Both the position numbers and the translations under genes were made by a program. Positions 55,917 through 64,000 of a stretch of 64,000 nt of DNA are shown here, piece by piece. A model generated the notes under the pieces. The model saw only the letters and a list, made by a program, of their open reading frames with translations, was not told the DNA's origin and made no database searches. Each line of letters starts with the position of its first letter. The stretch's first letter is position 1. The stretch comes from an uncultured SAR86 cluster bacterium (lineage in GTDB: Bacteria > Pseudomonadota > Gammaproteobacteria > Magnimaribacterales > Magnimaribacteraceae), in contig CACBBD010000004.1 in NCBI GenBank assembly GCA_902537425.1, positions 1 through 64,000 on the forward strand. The letters run 5' to 3'.

Positions 55917-56447
55917 TTAATCTCTATATGTGTTTAATTCTTTCCTTCCAATTTCCGACTTAAATTCATCTACATTAAAGCCTTTGTCTCCATAGATTTC
56001 CATTTCAAACCACTCAACAAATTTCTTATCTCTTGTAACCTTCCAACTAGCCCAAGTTCCCTTTGCTACAGGTGTTTTCATAACACCGAACTTCAATGTA
56101 TTCATTCTAGTATCTAGATGACTTCGATCTACTAGTCCAGCCTCTACCTTGTCATAGACATCAAATATATCAACCAAATAAGTAAGAATAGCCATTGAAA
56201 CACGCCATCCATCTACTGGATCTTCAAGAGGTTTAGACCAATCTTTTGACATAAATTTTGCATATTCAGGATCTTTAGAAGTCTGAAAATATCTATCATA
56301 AAGTCTTTGAGTCAATGAATGACCAAATTGAGCTTTAGTAATTATATTTTGTTGTCTTATTTGTAGTCCAAGATATATCACCGAAACAACCACACCTAGG
56401 GCAGCAATTATTTGAACAACCAAAATTATTAAATCTTTTTCGATCAT
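55917..56447 (-). CDS. Membrane-anchored protein of unknown function (176 aa)
   Basis: One N-terminal transmembrane helix (LIILVVQIIAALGVVVSVIYLGLQIR) followed by a soluble helical domain with QRLYDRYFQTSKDPEYAKFMSKDW and a DIFDVYDKVEAGLVD segment. The pattern 'TM helix, then QIRQQN, then a helical domain' occurs in uncharacterised marine bacterial proteins; I do not know a function. It overlaps the MBL hydrolase gene by 1 bp and is the last gene of the tightly coupled type I secretion block. Confidence 0.68.
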   Translation of the reverse strand: MIEKDLIILVVQIIAALGVVVSVIYLGLQIRQQNIITKAQFGHSLTQRLYDRYFQTSKDPEYAKFMSKDWSKPLEDPVDGWRVSMAILTYLVDIFDVYDKVEAGLVDRSHLDTRMNTLKFGVMKTPVAKGTWASWKVTRDKKFVEWFEMEIYGDKGFNVDEFKSEIGRKELNTYRD

Positions 56448-57403
56448 TATTCAACTGAGCTTCTGACTATTTTTAGATTTTTTGTAACAACCGTTCCTAT
56501 AGCTCCGTGAGCTAAATCTTCTTTAGAAATTGAAGCTATATCTGCTATAGTCCTTGCTGCACGTATACCTGTGCAGTGTCCACCAACTAATTGCTTGAGA
56601 CCGAACTTTTTCAGTGATTTAGCAGTTTTACTAATGTCTTCCTCTGAAGACCTGAATAGATGAAAGCCTCCTATTGCACCAAATACATCTTTATTTTCAA
56701 TTTGTTGAAATTTATGAGCGGTATTAATCATTCCTGCATGCCCACAACCGGACATCATATACCAACCTTTATCAGTTTTAATTCCCAAAGACTGATCATC
56801 CTTTAATAGATCTTCAACCAATACACCATTTTCTTTCAAATAAAAACCAGGAGAAACAACTACTCTTTCAAAGATTCTTTCAACAGGACCAGAAAGTACT
56901 AAATTTGGAGCTAGTTCGTATGCTTCATCAATAACGATAAAATTGATTCCTAAATTTTCTGCTTTTTCCTTGAAGTCAGATACTTTATTAAAACCACCAA
57001 TAAATCCTCTCAGTTCACCATGTTCATCAAATCTTTGATCAAAAAAACCTTCTGCAACATATACGTCACCAAAAGCTTTAGGATTTGAGTTCATATATGT
57101 TTTTCTAAGTTTGATTAATCCGCCTGTATGGTCTCCATGAAAATGACTAAGAATGACTTTTTCAACTTTGCTTAGATCTTTTTTTAATAGGTTTGCGTTG
57201 TGAAGAACAGTATTTTCATCAAACCCTGTATCGAATAAGATAGATTCTTGTTCGCTTTCCAAGAGTGCTGAAAAGCTCCATTCCCCTATTCCTCCAAAAT
57301 TAGCAATATTAGTGGCTAAAATTGTTATTTCATACTCTGTGCTCTTTAAATTCGCCGAAAATAAAAAAGTTATTAATACATATTTCCAAAAGTTCTGAGT
57401 CAT
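56447..57403 (-). CDS. Exported metallo-beta-lactamase-fold hydrolase
   Basis: 318 residues with an N-terminal signal peptide (TQNFWKYVLITFLFSANLKS). The metal-binding HxHxDH is in LSHFHGDHTGGLIKL, with further ligand histidines in SGCGHAGMINTAHKF and GGHCTG, and GAIGGFHLF. It matches the branch annotated as 7,8-dihydropterin-6-methyl-4-(ribofuranosyl)-aminobenzene-phosphate synthase-like, whose bacterial substrates are unknown. Its start overlaps the HlyD gene by 4 bp, so it is translationally coupled to the secretion system; a direct role with the secreted RTX protein is speculation. Confidence 0.85.
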   Translation of the reverse strand: MTQNFWKYVLITFLFSANLKSTEYEITILATNIANFGGIGEWSFSALLESEQESILFDTGFDENTVLHNANLLKKDLSKVEKVILSHFHGDHTGGLIKLRKTYMNSNPKAFGDVYVAEGFFDQRFDEHGELRGFIGGFNKVSDFKEKAENLGINFIVIDEAYELAPNLVLSGPVERIFERVVVSPGFYLKENGVLVEDLLKDDQSLGIKTDKGWYMMSGCGHAGMINTAHKFQQIENKDVFGAIGGFHLFRSSEEDISKTAKSLKKFGLKQLVGGHCTGIRAARTIADIASISKEDLAHGAIGTVVTKNLKIVRSSVE

Positions 57404-58338
57404 CTTTCTCTGAATGCTTTATTTTTTATATTGGTAACAGGTTGTAGCAAATATTTTAAGATAGTTTTACTACCGCTCACAATATTCACTGTCGCCTGCA
57501 TGCCAGGAAGAAGTTGCAACTCTCTTGACATACTAGTTATTCCATCTGAAGGAATACTTACTAAACATACATACCAAGTTGATCCATCATCTTTTGACAC
57601 TGTATCAGCACTCACATTAAGTACTTCTCCTTCAAGGCTGCCATATATAGCAAAATCAAATGCACTGAGCTGAACTATTGCCTTCTGTCCTTTGATCACA
57701 TATGCAATATCCATTGGAGATACTTCTACTTCTAGAATTAGCTCATCATTTAGTGGAATCATCTCAAGAATCGGACTAGCTGGTTGAACAACACCTCCAG
57801 TAGTATTAATTAAAATTCTATTAATTATCCCATCCATGGGAGCTGTAACATTGGTTCTTTTAAGTTTGTCCTGCAGATTTGGTATTTGGTCTAATGTTGC
57901 TTGATATTCTGATTCTGCGGTTGAAATCCTTTGCAAAAGTCGAATCAAATTAATTCTAGGTTCCACATTACTATCAACCAAAGGTTCCAAAATAAGCCTT
58001 TCTTCCTCAAGGAGTGTGAGAGATTGCTCTAAGGATTTTAACTGCTGTTGGGATGAGTTTAAATCACCAAGAAATTTTGTTTCATCAAGTTTTACTAGCA
58101 AATCACCCTTATTAACTTTATCGCCTGTATTGACCGCAATTTCGTTAATAATTCCCCCTTCTAAGTTTTGAATTACCTGTAATTTACTAGAAGCTATAAT
58201 TTTACCATTACCTCTTGTCACTTCTTCTAGCTCTGCATTAGAAGCCCAAACAAAGAATGCAATAAAGAAAAAAAGTATGACATACAAGATCAAATCAGGT
58301 TTAGGTGTGGAAAATATATTTTTTAATTTACTAAACAT
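57400..58338 (-). CDS. Type I secretion membrane fusion protein (HlyD family), compact
   Basis: Periplasmic adaptor linking the ABC transporter to TolC. A short cytoplasmic part and one membrane helix (LILYVILFFFIAFFVWAS) come first. EVTRGNGKIIASSKLQVIQNLEGGIINEI and VNKGDLLVKLDETKF form the first lipoyl half, a short coiled coil spans about residues 90-165, and VTAPMDGIINRILINTTGGVVQP closes the lipoyl fold before the beta-barrel. At 312 residues it is well below the usual 400-480; the coiled-coil hairpin is the shortened part. It overlaps the ABC gene by 1 bp. Confidence 0.92.
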   Translation of the reverse strand: MFSKLKNIFSTPKPDLILYVILFFFIAFFVWASNAELEEVTRGNGKIIASSKLQVIQNLEGGIINEIAVNTGDKVNKGDLLVKLDETKFLGDLNSSQQQLKSLEQSLTLLEEERLILEPLVDSNVEPRINLIRLLQRISTAESEYQATLDQIPNLQDKLKRTNVTAPMDGIINRILINTTGGVVQPASPILEMIPLNDELILEVEVSPMDIAYVIKGQKAIVQLSAFDFAIYGSLEGEVLNVSADTVSKDDGSTWYVCLVSIPSDGITSMSRELQLLPGMQATVNIVSGSKTILKYLLQPVTNIKNKAFRER

Positions 58339-60038
58339 TATCTGGGTTGATTAAGTTTATTAATGATCTCTTCCTTCGGGCCATCCTCAACAATTTGACC
58401 TTCATTCATCACTATAATTCTATCCACAAGATTTAAGAGAGGCATTCTATGTGTAACTATGAGCATAGTTGAGTTTTGCATTATGGAACCCATTTGACTG
58501 ATGAAAATATTTTCAGCATTCATATCCATAGCTGATGTTGGCTCATCTAGAATAAAATGAGATGGTTTATGCACAATAGCTCTTGCAAGAGCTATAGATT
58601 GTCTTTGACCACCCGATAGTCCTTTTCCACCATCTGATAATTGAAGATCATATCCTCCTGGAATTTTTGAAACAAAATCATCTAATCCTGAAAGCTTTCC
58701 AGCATTTATCAAATCTTCCTGATTGATGTTATGTCTTCCCATTGTAATATTCTCTCTTATCGATCCGGAGAATAATTGAACGTCCTGTAATACAATTCCA
58801 ATAGATCTTGAAAGATCATCTGTATGAAGTTGTCTTATATCGGTACCGTCATACATGACGAGACCATCTGAAGCCTTGAAAAGACCAGATGCAAGTTTCA
58901 TTAAAGTGCTTTTACCTGAACCATTTCTTCCTAATATAGCTACCTTCTCACCTTCACTAACAGATAGGTTAATATTTCTTAAAGTATCTATGTCTGCTTC
59001 AGGATACCTATACGTTGTATCTTTAAATTCTATACTTCCTAATTTTTCTCTTCTAATTGCACCTTTATTTTTTTCTGAAACATCATCTGCTTGCGTTTCT
59101 TCCATAAAGGATGCAAGTCTTCTGTAAGAAGTCTTGGCATTATTAGCCCTACCGAATAAATTTGCTATTTGTGCTAACGGTGCGAGGGTCCTTGATGACA
59201 ATAAGACAGCTGCAACCATTCCTCCCATACTCACTGTTCCTTCTGAAACAAGAAAAACTCCATAAAAAACTATTCCCACTAAGCAGATTTGTTGAGCAGA
59301 TTGTGCGGAATTAACAGCTATTTGTGCTAAAGCTCGTGATAATCTACTACGACTAGATTGTTTAGTTGCAGCATCCTTCCATCTTTCTTTAACTAAGTCA
59401 CCACCACCTAAAACTTTAATTGATTCAATACCCGTTATTGTCTCCACTAGTACCGACTGTTTTTCTTGATTATGCTGACCCAAATCTTCACTTACTCTTG
59501 CTAAGAATGGTTGAATTAAGATTCCTATTAATAAAACTACTGGAACAGCAACTAGGGGTATGTAAGCCAAAGGTCCGGCAATAAGATAAATAACAAAAAT
59601 AAATAAAAATATAAACGGTATATCTACAATCAACGATAATGTAGCTGAAGTAAAAAAATCTCTTACAGAGTCAAATTCTCTGAAAGTATTAGCCGTTGCA
59701 CCGACAGGTCCAGTTACAACAGCTGTAGGTGCATCAAGTAATCTATTGAAAATAGTATCTCCAACATTCTTATCAACATATTCACCAGCGTAATCAATAA
59801 AATATGTTTTTAACATCTTCAAAACAAAATCAAAAATAATCACAAGAGCCATACCTATCGTAAGTGCATAGAGAGATTCATAAGCAGAATTAGGAAGGAC
59901 TCTGTCATAAACCACCATGATGAAAATAGAACTTCCTACAGACATGAAATTGACCAGAGTAGCTGCCAACATAACTTTGTAGTAAGTCTGTTTATTTTCT
60001 AGAAAAGCAGACCAAAACCAGTGATCTATAAGTTTCAT
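58338..60038 (-). CDS. Type I secretion ABC transporter (LapB/LssB-like, no C39-like domain)
   Basis: Inner-membrane exporter ATPase of 566 residues. The membrane domain begins HWFWSAFLENKQTYYKVMLAATL and contains MVVYDRVLPNSAYESLYAL, close to LapB/LssB transporters. The ATPase has Walker A GRNGSGKSTLMKLASGL, signature GLSGGQRQSIALARAIV and Walker B HFILDEPTSAMD. LapB-type proteins normally carry an extra N-terminal C39-peptidase-like domain of about 120 residues; here translation begins directly at the membrane domain, as in PrtD-type exporters. It shares 1-bp overlaps with both neighbours. Confidence 0.93.
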   Translation of the reverse strand: MKLIDHWFWSAFLENKQTYYKVMLAATLVNFMSVGSSIFIMVVYDRVLPNSAYESLYALTIGMALVIIFDFVLKMLKTYFIDYAGEYVDKNVGDTIFNRLLDAPTAVVTGPVGATANTFREFDSVRDFFTSATLSLIVDIPFIFLFIFVIYLIAGPLAYIPLVAVPVVLLIGILIQPFLARVSEDLGQHNQEKQSVLVETITGIESIKVLGGGDLVKERWKDAATKQSSRSRLSRALAQIAVNSAQSAQQICLVGIVFYGVFLVSEGTVSMGGMVAAVLLSSRTLAPLAQIANLFGRANNAKTSYRRLASFMEETQADDVSEKNKGAIRREKLGSIEFKDTTYRYPEADIDTLRNINLSVSEGEKVAILGRNGSGKSTLMKLASGLFKASDGLVMYDGTDIRQLHTDDLSRSIGIVLQDVQLFSGSIRENITMGRHNINQEDLINAGKLSGLDDFVSKIPGGYDLQLSDGGKGLSGGQRQSIALARAIVHKPSHFILDEPTSAMDMNAENIFISQMGSIMQNSTMLIVTHRMPLLNLVDRIIVMNEGQIVEDGPKEEIINKLNQPR

Positions 60039-61363
60039 TAATTCACCCTTATTGCAAATTCAGTTCCAAGCTCGCCAGTAAGCTTTGTATAAGAATACCT
60101 CTCAATTTGGGATGACCTTATAGCTTCTAAAAGTGCTTGAGAAGATTCCAAAAAGTCCCTTTCAGTTTGTAGAAGATCTAGAAGTAATACATTAGAAGTT
60201 TGAAACTGTTCATTAGCATAATACTGTGACTGTTTATTTGCTTTGTAAGCATTTTGATATGCTTCTATATTGTTAGGAATAAGTTTGATATTTTGGAGAG
60301 AATTACTCATCTCAGCTTCAATTTGTCTAATAATTGCATCCTTGTTATTCATATAAGCACTTGATTCAGCTATCGCCTGCTCTTTTAAGGCCCTATTCTT
60401 TCCACCTGTATAAAGATCATATGAAAGATTCAATCCTGAATAGACGTCATATTCATCAGATTGCTCTGTAAGATTATATTGGCTGCCCCGTATTTCTAAA
60501 TCAAGTCTAGGAAGAGATTCACCTTGTACCTTTTGAGCATTATAGATAGAAGCTTCTAAAGAACTTAATGCTCTAAGGATATTAGGATTATTTGTCATCA
60601 TTAAATTTCTGGATTCTTCTAAAGTTCTAAATTGTATATTTAAATTCTCTGGAGGGAGTTTTCTTGGAAGTTCATTTGCTGGAAAATAAACTCTATACTC
60701 TGATATGGCTTTACTTAAGTTTTGTCTTACAGTTATTAGCTTAGCATAAGCTTCTGCCTCTCTAGCAACGGCTCTACTTAGTTCTCTTGGAGCAGATAAA
60801 CCACCTTCTACTTTTTGTTGAATTCTTTCTTTGATAGCAGTATGCCTTTTATAAGACTCATTTATAGTATCGGTAAAAATTGTATAAGCTGAAACATTTA
60901 TATAACTGATTACGGATCTATAAATAAGGTCCAAAATTGTAGCTGAAAGTTCAGCTCTTTTTGCATCGAATAATGCTTCTGACTTAGATATATCACTTCT
61001 AGTTGCCCCAAAATCATACAAAAGCTGGCTTATAGTTATAGTTGCGTCAGTCTTATGATCTGATCTTGATTTTTCAAAAAGATTATTTGCACCATCCTCG
61101 AAGCTTTTATCTAACTGATTATTAGAATCTACTATCAACCTGATTTGAGGTAATAAATTTGCCTTGCTTCCTTTGAGATTAGCTCCAGCTGCTTTTAGGG
61201 AATCGAGTGATGATAAGTATTCTGGATGATTACTCACTGCATCACTAACTTGTTTTATAAAGACTTCATATTCTGATGAACTCATATACGGATCTAATAA
61301 ATCATCACTTATTAGAAAATTACTTAAAGAAGCTATTGCAATAATTGCTATGAAAGATTTCAT
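60038..61363 (-). CDS. Type I secretion outer-membrane channel (TolC family)
   Basis: Outer-membrane efflux protein of 441 residues with a signal peptide (KSFIAIIAIASLSNFLIS). Long alternating helices carry the TolC repeats: ISQLLYDFGATRSDISKSEALFDAKRAELSA and its second-half partner LNLSYDLYTGGKNRALKEQAIAESSAYMNN, each with the 'YD-G' start. It is followed directly by the ABC transporter gene, so it is the dedicated channel of this system. Confidence 0.93.
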   Translation of the reverse strand: MKSFIAIIAIASLSNFLISDDLLDPYMSSSEYEVFIKQVSDAVSNHPEYLSSLDSLKAAGANLKGSKANLLPQIRLIVDSNNQLDKSFEDGANNLFEKSRSDHKTDATITISQLLYDFGATRSDISKSEALFDAKRAELSATILDLIYRSVISYINVSAYTIFTDTINESYKRHTAIKERIQQKVEGGLSAPRELSRAVAREAEAYAKLITVRQNLSKAISEYRVYFPANELPRKLPPENLNIQFRTLEESRNLMMTNNPNILRALSSLEASIYNAQKVQGESLPRLDLEIRGSQYNLTEQSDEYDVYSGLNLSYDLYTGGKNRALKEQAIAESSAYMNNKDAIIRQIEAEMSNSLQNIKLIPNNIEAYQNAYKANKQSQYYANEQFQTSNVLLLDLLQTERDFLESSQALLEAIRSSQIERYSYTKLTGELGTEFAIRVN

Positions 61364-61371
61364 GAATTTAT

Positions 61372-62472
61372 TTAAAAATTTAATATTAATCCAGCATTTA
61401 CCTGTCCATAAGGATGATCAAATAAATGATTTGATCTCCTATTATAAGCCAAAGGATTTTCACCTATGAGATAGTTTGAGGAAGCAGATACTTTTAAATA
61501 AAGAAGACTATTATCAGTTAGCGAGTAAAAGAGAGACAAATCAATGAGATGATTATTACTAAAGTCTTTTTTAGCAGGATTATTTAAATAGTCCTTTCTT
61601 TTAACCTTTATAAAGCTATACATCCCAGAAATAGCAAATTTCTCTCCAAATGGTATTAGATTACTGATGGAATACTTTAATGTATTTTCCTGCCAAGGTG
61701 TTGTCTGAGGTAATTCTGCCTTAAATTGATCTAATAATTGACCAGCATTTCTGTTATCAACAGTTAATCCTCTAATAAAAGAATCAGATGTATTTAATAT
61801 AGATGAAGTAAAATCTTGATTTATCTCTGAATTTTTAAAAGAAAAGGTATGATTAAAATTGAATAAACCCATGGACTTAGAAGATAATCTTAAATAAATA
61901 CCTTGAGATTTAGATTTTCCTGATGTTTTGAGTACAGGTTCGTAAATTAATTCTCCACTAGCTCTGTAAGCTTCACTATTTAGAATATTTAATTCCGCTT
62001 CAATGCAAGAACCACCAATGACAGTTTCACCAAAAGCATAACAATCTATCGTTACTGGATCTTGGTCTTCATTTCTAAGAAGTAATCCTATCTGTATATA
62101 ACTATTTTTATTCTCATGAAAATTATAAGAGATAGTAAGTGTTTCACTAATGACATCAGTTTCAATGAATCTGGGAATAGATAACCTCTCTACTTCACCT
62201 GAAGAGTCATTAGATTCAAAAGAAAGTTTCCATTGATCAAATTGATAACCAAGATAATAACTATTTATTAATGCTTCTTTAGGTTTTGTAGACTCTAAGT
62301 TATCTGCGTAGTTAAGAATATCCAGAGATTGATCAAATCTACTATGAGAAATACCAATTGTAAATTGATTATCAAGTCTGTTGGCAAGTATATTTTCTAA
62401 TGATTCATACTCTGTTGTATAAAATAGTAAGGGCTGCATAAGCAGCCCTAATGATATGATCAGTTTTTTCAA
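61372..62472 (-). CDS. Probable outer-membrane beta-barrel protein in the secretion operon
   Basis: 366 residues with a signal peptide (KKLIISLGLLMQPLLFYT). The mature part is a run of amphipathic strands of alternating aromatic and polar residues (NSYYLGYQFDQWKLSFES, SETLTISYNFHENKNSYIQIGLLL, SLFYSLTDNSLLYLKVSAS) and ends in GQVNAGLILNF, a terminal phenylalanine typical of BAM-inserted barrels. There is a single Cys pair in a loop. I recognise no family. Placed 8 bp from the RTX gene and from the TolC gene, it may help anchor or display the RTX protein at the surface; that is inference. Confidence 0.72.
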   Translation of the reverse strand: MKKLIISLGLLMQPLLFYTTEYESLENILANRLDNQFTIGISHSRFDQSLDILNYADNLESTKPKEALINSYYLGYQFDQWKLSFESNDSSGEVERLSIPRFIETDVISETLTISYNFHENKNSYIQIGLLLRNEDQDPVTIDCYAFGETVIGGSCIEAELNILNSEAYRASGELIYEPVLKTSGKSKSQGIYLRLSSKSMGLFNFNHTFSFKNSEINQDFTSSILNTSDSFIRGLTVDNRNAGQLLDQFKAELPQTTPWQENTLKYSISNLIPFGEKFAISGMYSFIKVKRKDYLNNPAKKDFSNNHLIDLSLFYSLTDNSLLYLKVSASSNYLIGENPLAYNRRSNHLFDHPYGQVNAGLILNF

Positions 62473-62480
62473 AAATAGTC

Positions 62481-64000
62481 CTACACTATATCAATAGAAA
62501 TCAAGATTTCTTCTTCATAGATCTCATCAATTATGGAAATGCTATTATCGTCTGAAGGGATAGCTATATCTTGATTTGAAAGTAAGTCGCAAATATTAGC
62601 AACTTCTAATACAGGATCAGGGTTATCTAAATTACCAAATTCAAATCCGGGAGAATCATCTACTAGCCCTGTAACATAAAAAGCATTTTCTATATCATCA
62701 TTTCCTGAATTAAGAGCACTGTCTTCAGTCTCTAAGCCTGCATCTGAAATATTAGTACTGATTGTCACACCTGATAATGATGATGTTGCATAATTAGCAT
62801 CAACTAGAACAAAATCATCAGATGTTATACTAGATGCAGTTGTGTTCCATAGAATTAGCCAATATTGATAATCACTATCTCCACCCCTTTCTGCAGCTCC
62901 AGTTAAAAGGAAAGTATGATTGGACATTGTTCCCGTTCCTTGTTGAACTACAATAGTTTTTCCTGACCAATCAGATCCTCTTAATCCAATCTTATCAGAA
63001 CCATCTTGGAAATCAGTTATGACACCTTGGATACTGTAATATTCATCAAAATTAATACTTAAATCTTGATTGCTATCATTTCCGTTGAATGAATTACCAG
63101 AATCCCACTTCCAGCCAGTATTGTATTCAATCACGAACACATCATTACCATTACCACCAGTCATTTTAATTTGATGTTGTGAGTTAGAATACAGAGTATC
63201 ATTTCCGTCACCACCATCTAAAAGTGAGGTGCGACCTGAATTATTAGAATCTTTAATTATGTCATCTCCGGCACCACCGAAAATCATATAATTACTGTTA
63301 TCGTCAGACAGAGTGATATCATCATTACCAGCAAAACCTTGATAGAGTACATTCGTATTTGCAGTGTTAAGATTTATGGTGTCATTACCACTAGTGCCTT
63401 CTGAAAAAGTGACAGCACCTTGTTGATAAGATGTATCTCTGAGACCTTCTCCAGTTGGGAAAAGTAAATTCGCGTAAGCAGAGGAGTCTGTATCAATGGT
63501 TCTATCATAGACTAACCCAGATGCTGGCAATGCTGTAGTTGCACCAGTATATTTAAAACCAGAGTCGGTATAAATATCATTTATCAAAGCCGTGTTCAGA
63601 TCTGCACTGGCAGTAGAAGTAAACTCAGATAGATTTAAAGTATTAAATCCTACAGACAGAGCTGCCATATCTTTCGCCATCTCCGAACCGTCAATTTTAA
63701 GAGAATCCTGTATTCCAGATGGGCCTCTTACAGCCATCACGTAAGTATTAATTAACTCCATAACCGCCTTTGCAATTGGAGAATACACAGTAACGTCATC
63801 TGATATTTCACCTGATAAATAAGTTGAGATATCACTTATATCTGTATTACTTAATAATATATCAGTAAAGCTAGTTGAAGAAGAGCTTAAGTCTGCAGAA
63901 TTTGCATCTGTTAAGGTCTTTAATTCAGTTACTAAAGTTGTAGATAATTTTGTAAGCATTTTATCTACTACTGAATTTAGATCTATAGAAGAAGCGCTTT
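62481..64000 (-). CDS. RTX-type secreted protein, C-terminal part (cut by window end)
   Basis: The frame stays open to base 64000, so the Met at 63959 is internal and the N-terminus lies outside the window; 506 residues are visible. An N-terminal Ser/Thr/Asp-rich region leads to calcium-binding nonapeptide repeats GxGxDx: GFAGNDDITL, GGAGDDIIKD, GGDGNDTLYS and GGNGNDVFVI. They are followed by a serralysin-like segment FDEYYSIQGVITDFQDGSDKIGL. The protein ends in an acidic tail and ILISIDIV, an Asp followed by hydrophobics as in type I secretion signals of the DIIV/DFIV kind. It is almost certainly the substrate of the adjacent transporter. Adhesin, protease or other activity cannot be told from this part. 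Confidence 0.88.
   Translation of the reverse strand, partial: SASSIDLNSVVDKMLTKLSTTLVTELKTLTDANSADLSSSSTSFTDILLSNTDISDISTYLSGEISDDVTVYSPIAKAVMELINTYVMAVRGPSGIQDSLKIDGSEMAKDMAALSVGFNTLNLSEFTSTASADLNTALINDIYTDSGFKYTGATTALPASGLVYDRTIDTDSSAYANLLFPTGEGLRDTSYQQGAVTFSEGTSGNDTINLNTANTNVLYQGFAGNDDITLSDDNSNYMIFGGAGDDIIKDSNNSGRTSLLDGGDGNDTLYSNSQHQIKMTGGNGNDVFVIEYNTGWKWDSGNSFNGNDSNQDLSINFDEYYSIQGVITDFQDGSDKIGLRGSDWSGKTIVVQQGTGTMSNHTFLLTGAAERGGDSDYQYWLILWNTTASSITSDDFVLVDANYATSSLSGVTISTNISDAGLETEDSALNSGNDDIENAFYVTGLVDDSPGFEFGNLDNPDPVLEVANICDLLSNQDIAIPSDDNSISIIDEIYEEEILISIDIV

Noticed and set aside
1-64000. CRISPR arrays, insertion sequences, prophage and tRNA/rRNA genes
   Set aside because: No regularly spaced repeats, transposase or integrase genes, tRNA T-arm/acceptor patterns or rRNA sequence were seen while reading both strands; the window looks like stable core chromosome.

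Overview
The window is a dense, AT-rich stretch of bacterial chromosome: genes abut or overlap by 1-20 bp, and only one gene-free stretch exceeds 300 bp. The gene set points to a Gram-negative, aerobic gammaproteobacterium: LolD/LolC-type lipoprotein export, MsbA/LpxK/KdsB for lipid A and Kdo, Na+-NQR with ApbE and NqrM, ETF plus ETF-QO, Mfd next to CsiV, a Pseudomonas-type isocitrate lyase, NfuA and ClpS/ClpA. Low G+C, compactness and weak Shine-Dalgarno sites resemble streamlined marine surface lineages such as SAR86. That placement is an inference from gene content, not a phylogeny.

Layout. 1-5.2 kb: 3' part of trpS, an unrecognised ORF, an MFS transporter, a 2,4-dienoyl-CoA-reductase-like SDR and an aldehyde dehydrogenase. 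5.2-12.9 kb: an envelope operon with one LolC/E-type permease, LolD, an MsbA-LpxK fusion protein, a Trm112-like small protein, KdsB, MurB, a LysE-family exporter and a DUF1285 protein. 12.9-13.2 kb: a gene-free stretch holding a likely minus-strand structured RNA with its own -10 box and intrinsic terminator. 13.2-16.6 kb: etfD divergent from etfB-etfA. 16.6-23.7 kb: trmA, nfuA, sbcB, csiV and a shortened mfd. 23.8-27.6 kb: a two-subunit acyl-CoA dehydrogenase pair and a long-form GAPDH. 27.6-34.7 kb: the complete nqrABCDEF-apbE-nqrM operon, ending in a strong terminator. 34.7-46.6 kb: housekeeping genes (aceA, purB, mnmA, icd, clpS, clpA, infA) with an amidohydrolase, a GST, a GIY-YIG protein, a serine hydrolase and two tiny membrane ORFs. 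46.6-52.7 kb: CaiB-type CoA-transferase, TPR lipoprotein, Tat-type PhoD phosphatase behind a possible Pho box, an exported protein and an SDR. 52.7-64 kb: a long minus-strand block. It encodes an RTX protein (cut by the window end), a probable outer-membrane barrel, TolC, ABC and HlyD components of a type I secretion system, an exported metallo-beta-lactamase-fold hydrolase, a small membrane-anchored protein, a beta-propeller lipoprotein and two exported alpha/beta-barrel-like proteins.

Together the genes describe a respiring heterotroph that oxidises acyl-CoAs (acyl-CoA dehydrogenases, then ETF, then ETF-QO, then quinone). It can feed C2 units through the glyoxylate branch (Icd and isocitrate lyase are both here) and drives a sodium circuit with Na+-NQR. 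The accessory part is the type I secretion block at the right end. The items most worth a second look are the MsbA-LpxK fusion, the unassigned RNA, the Mfd that lacks a domain, and the compact type I secretion operon with its co-transcribed hydrolase and barrel.
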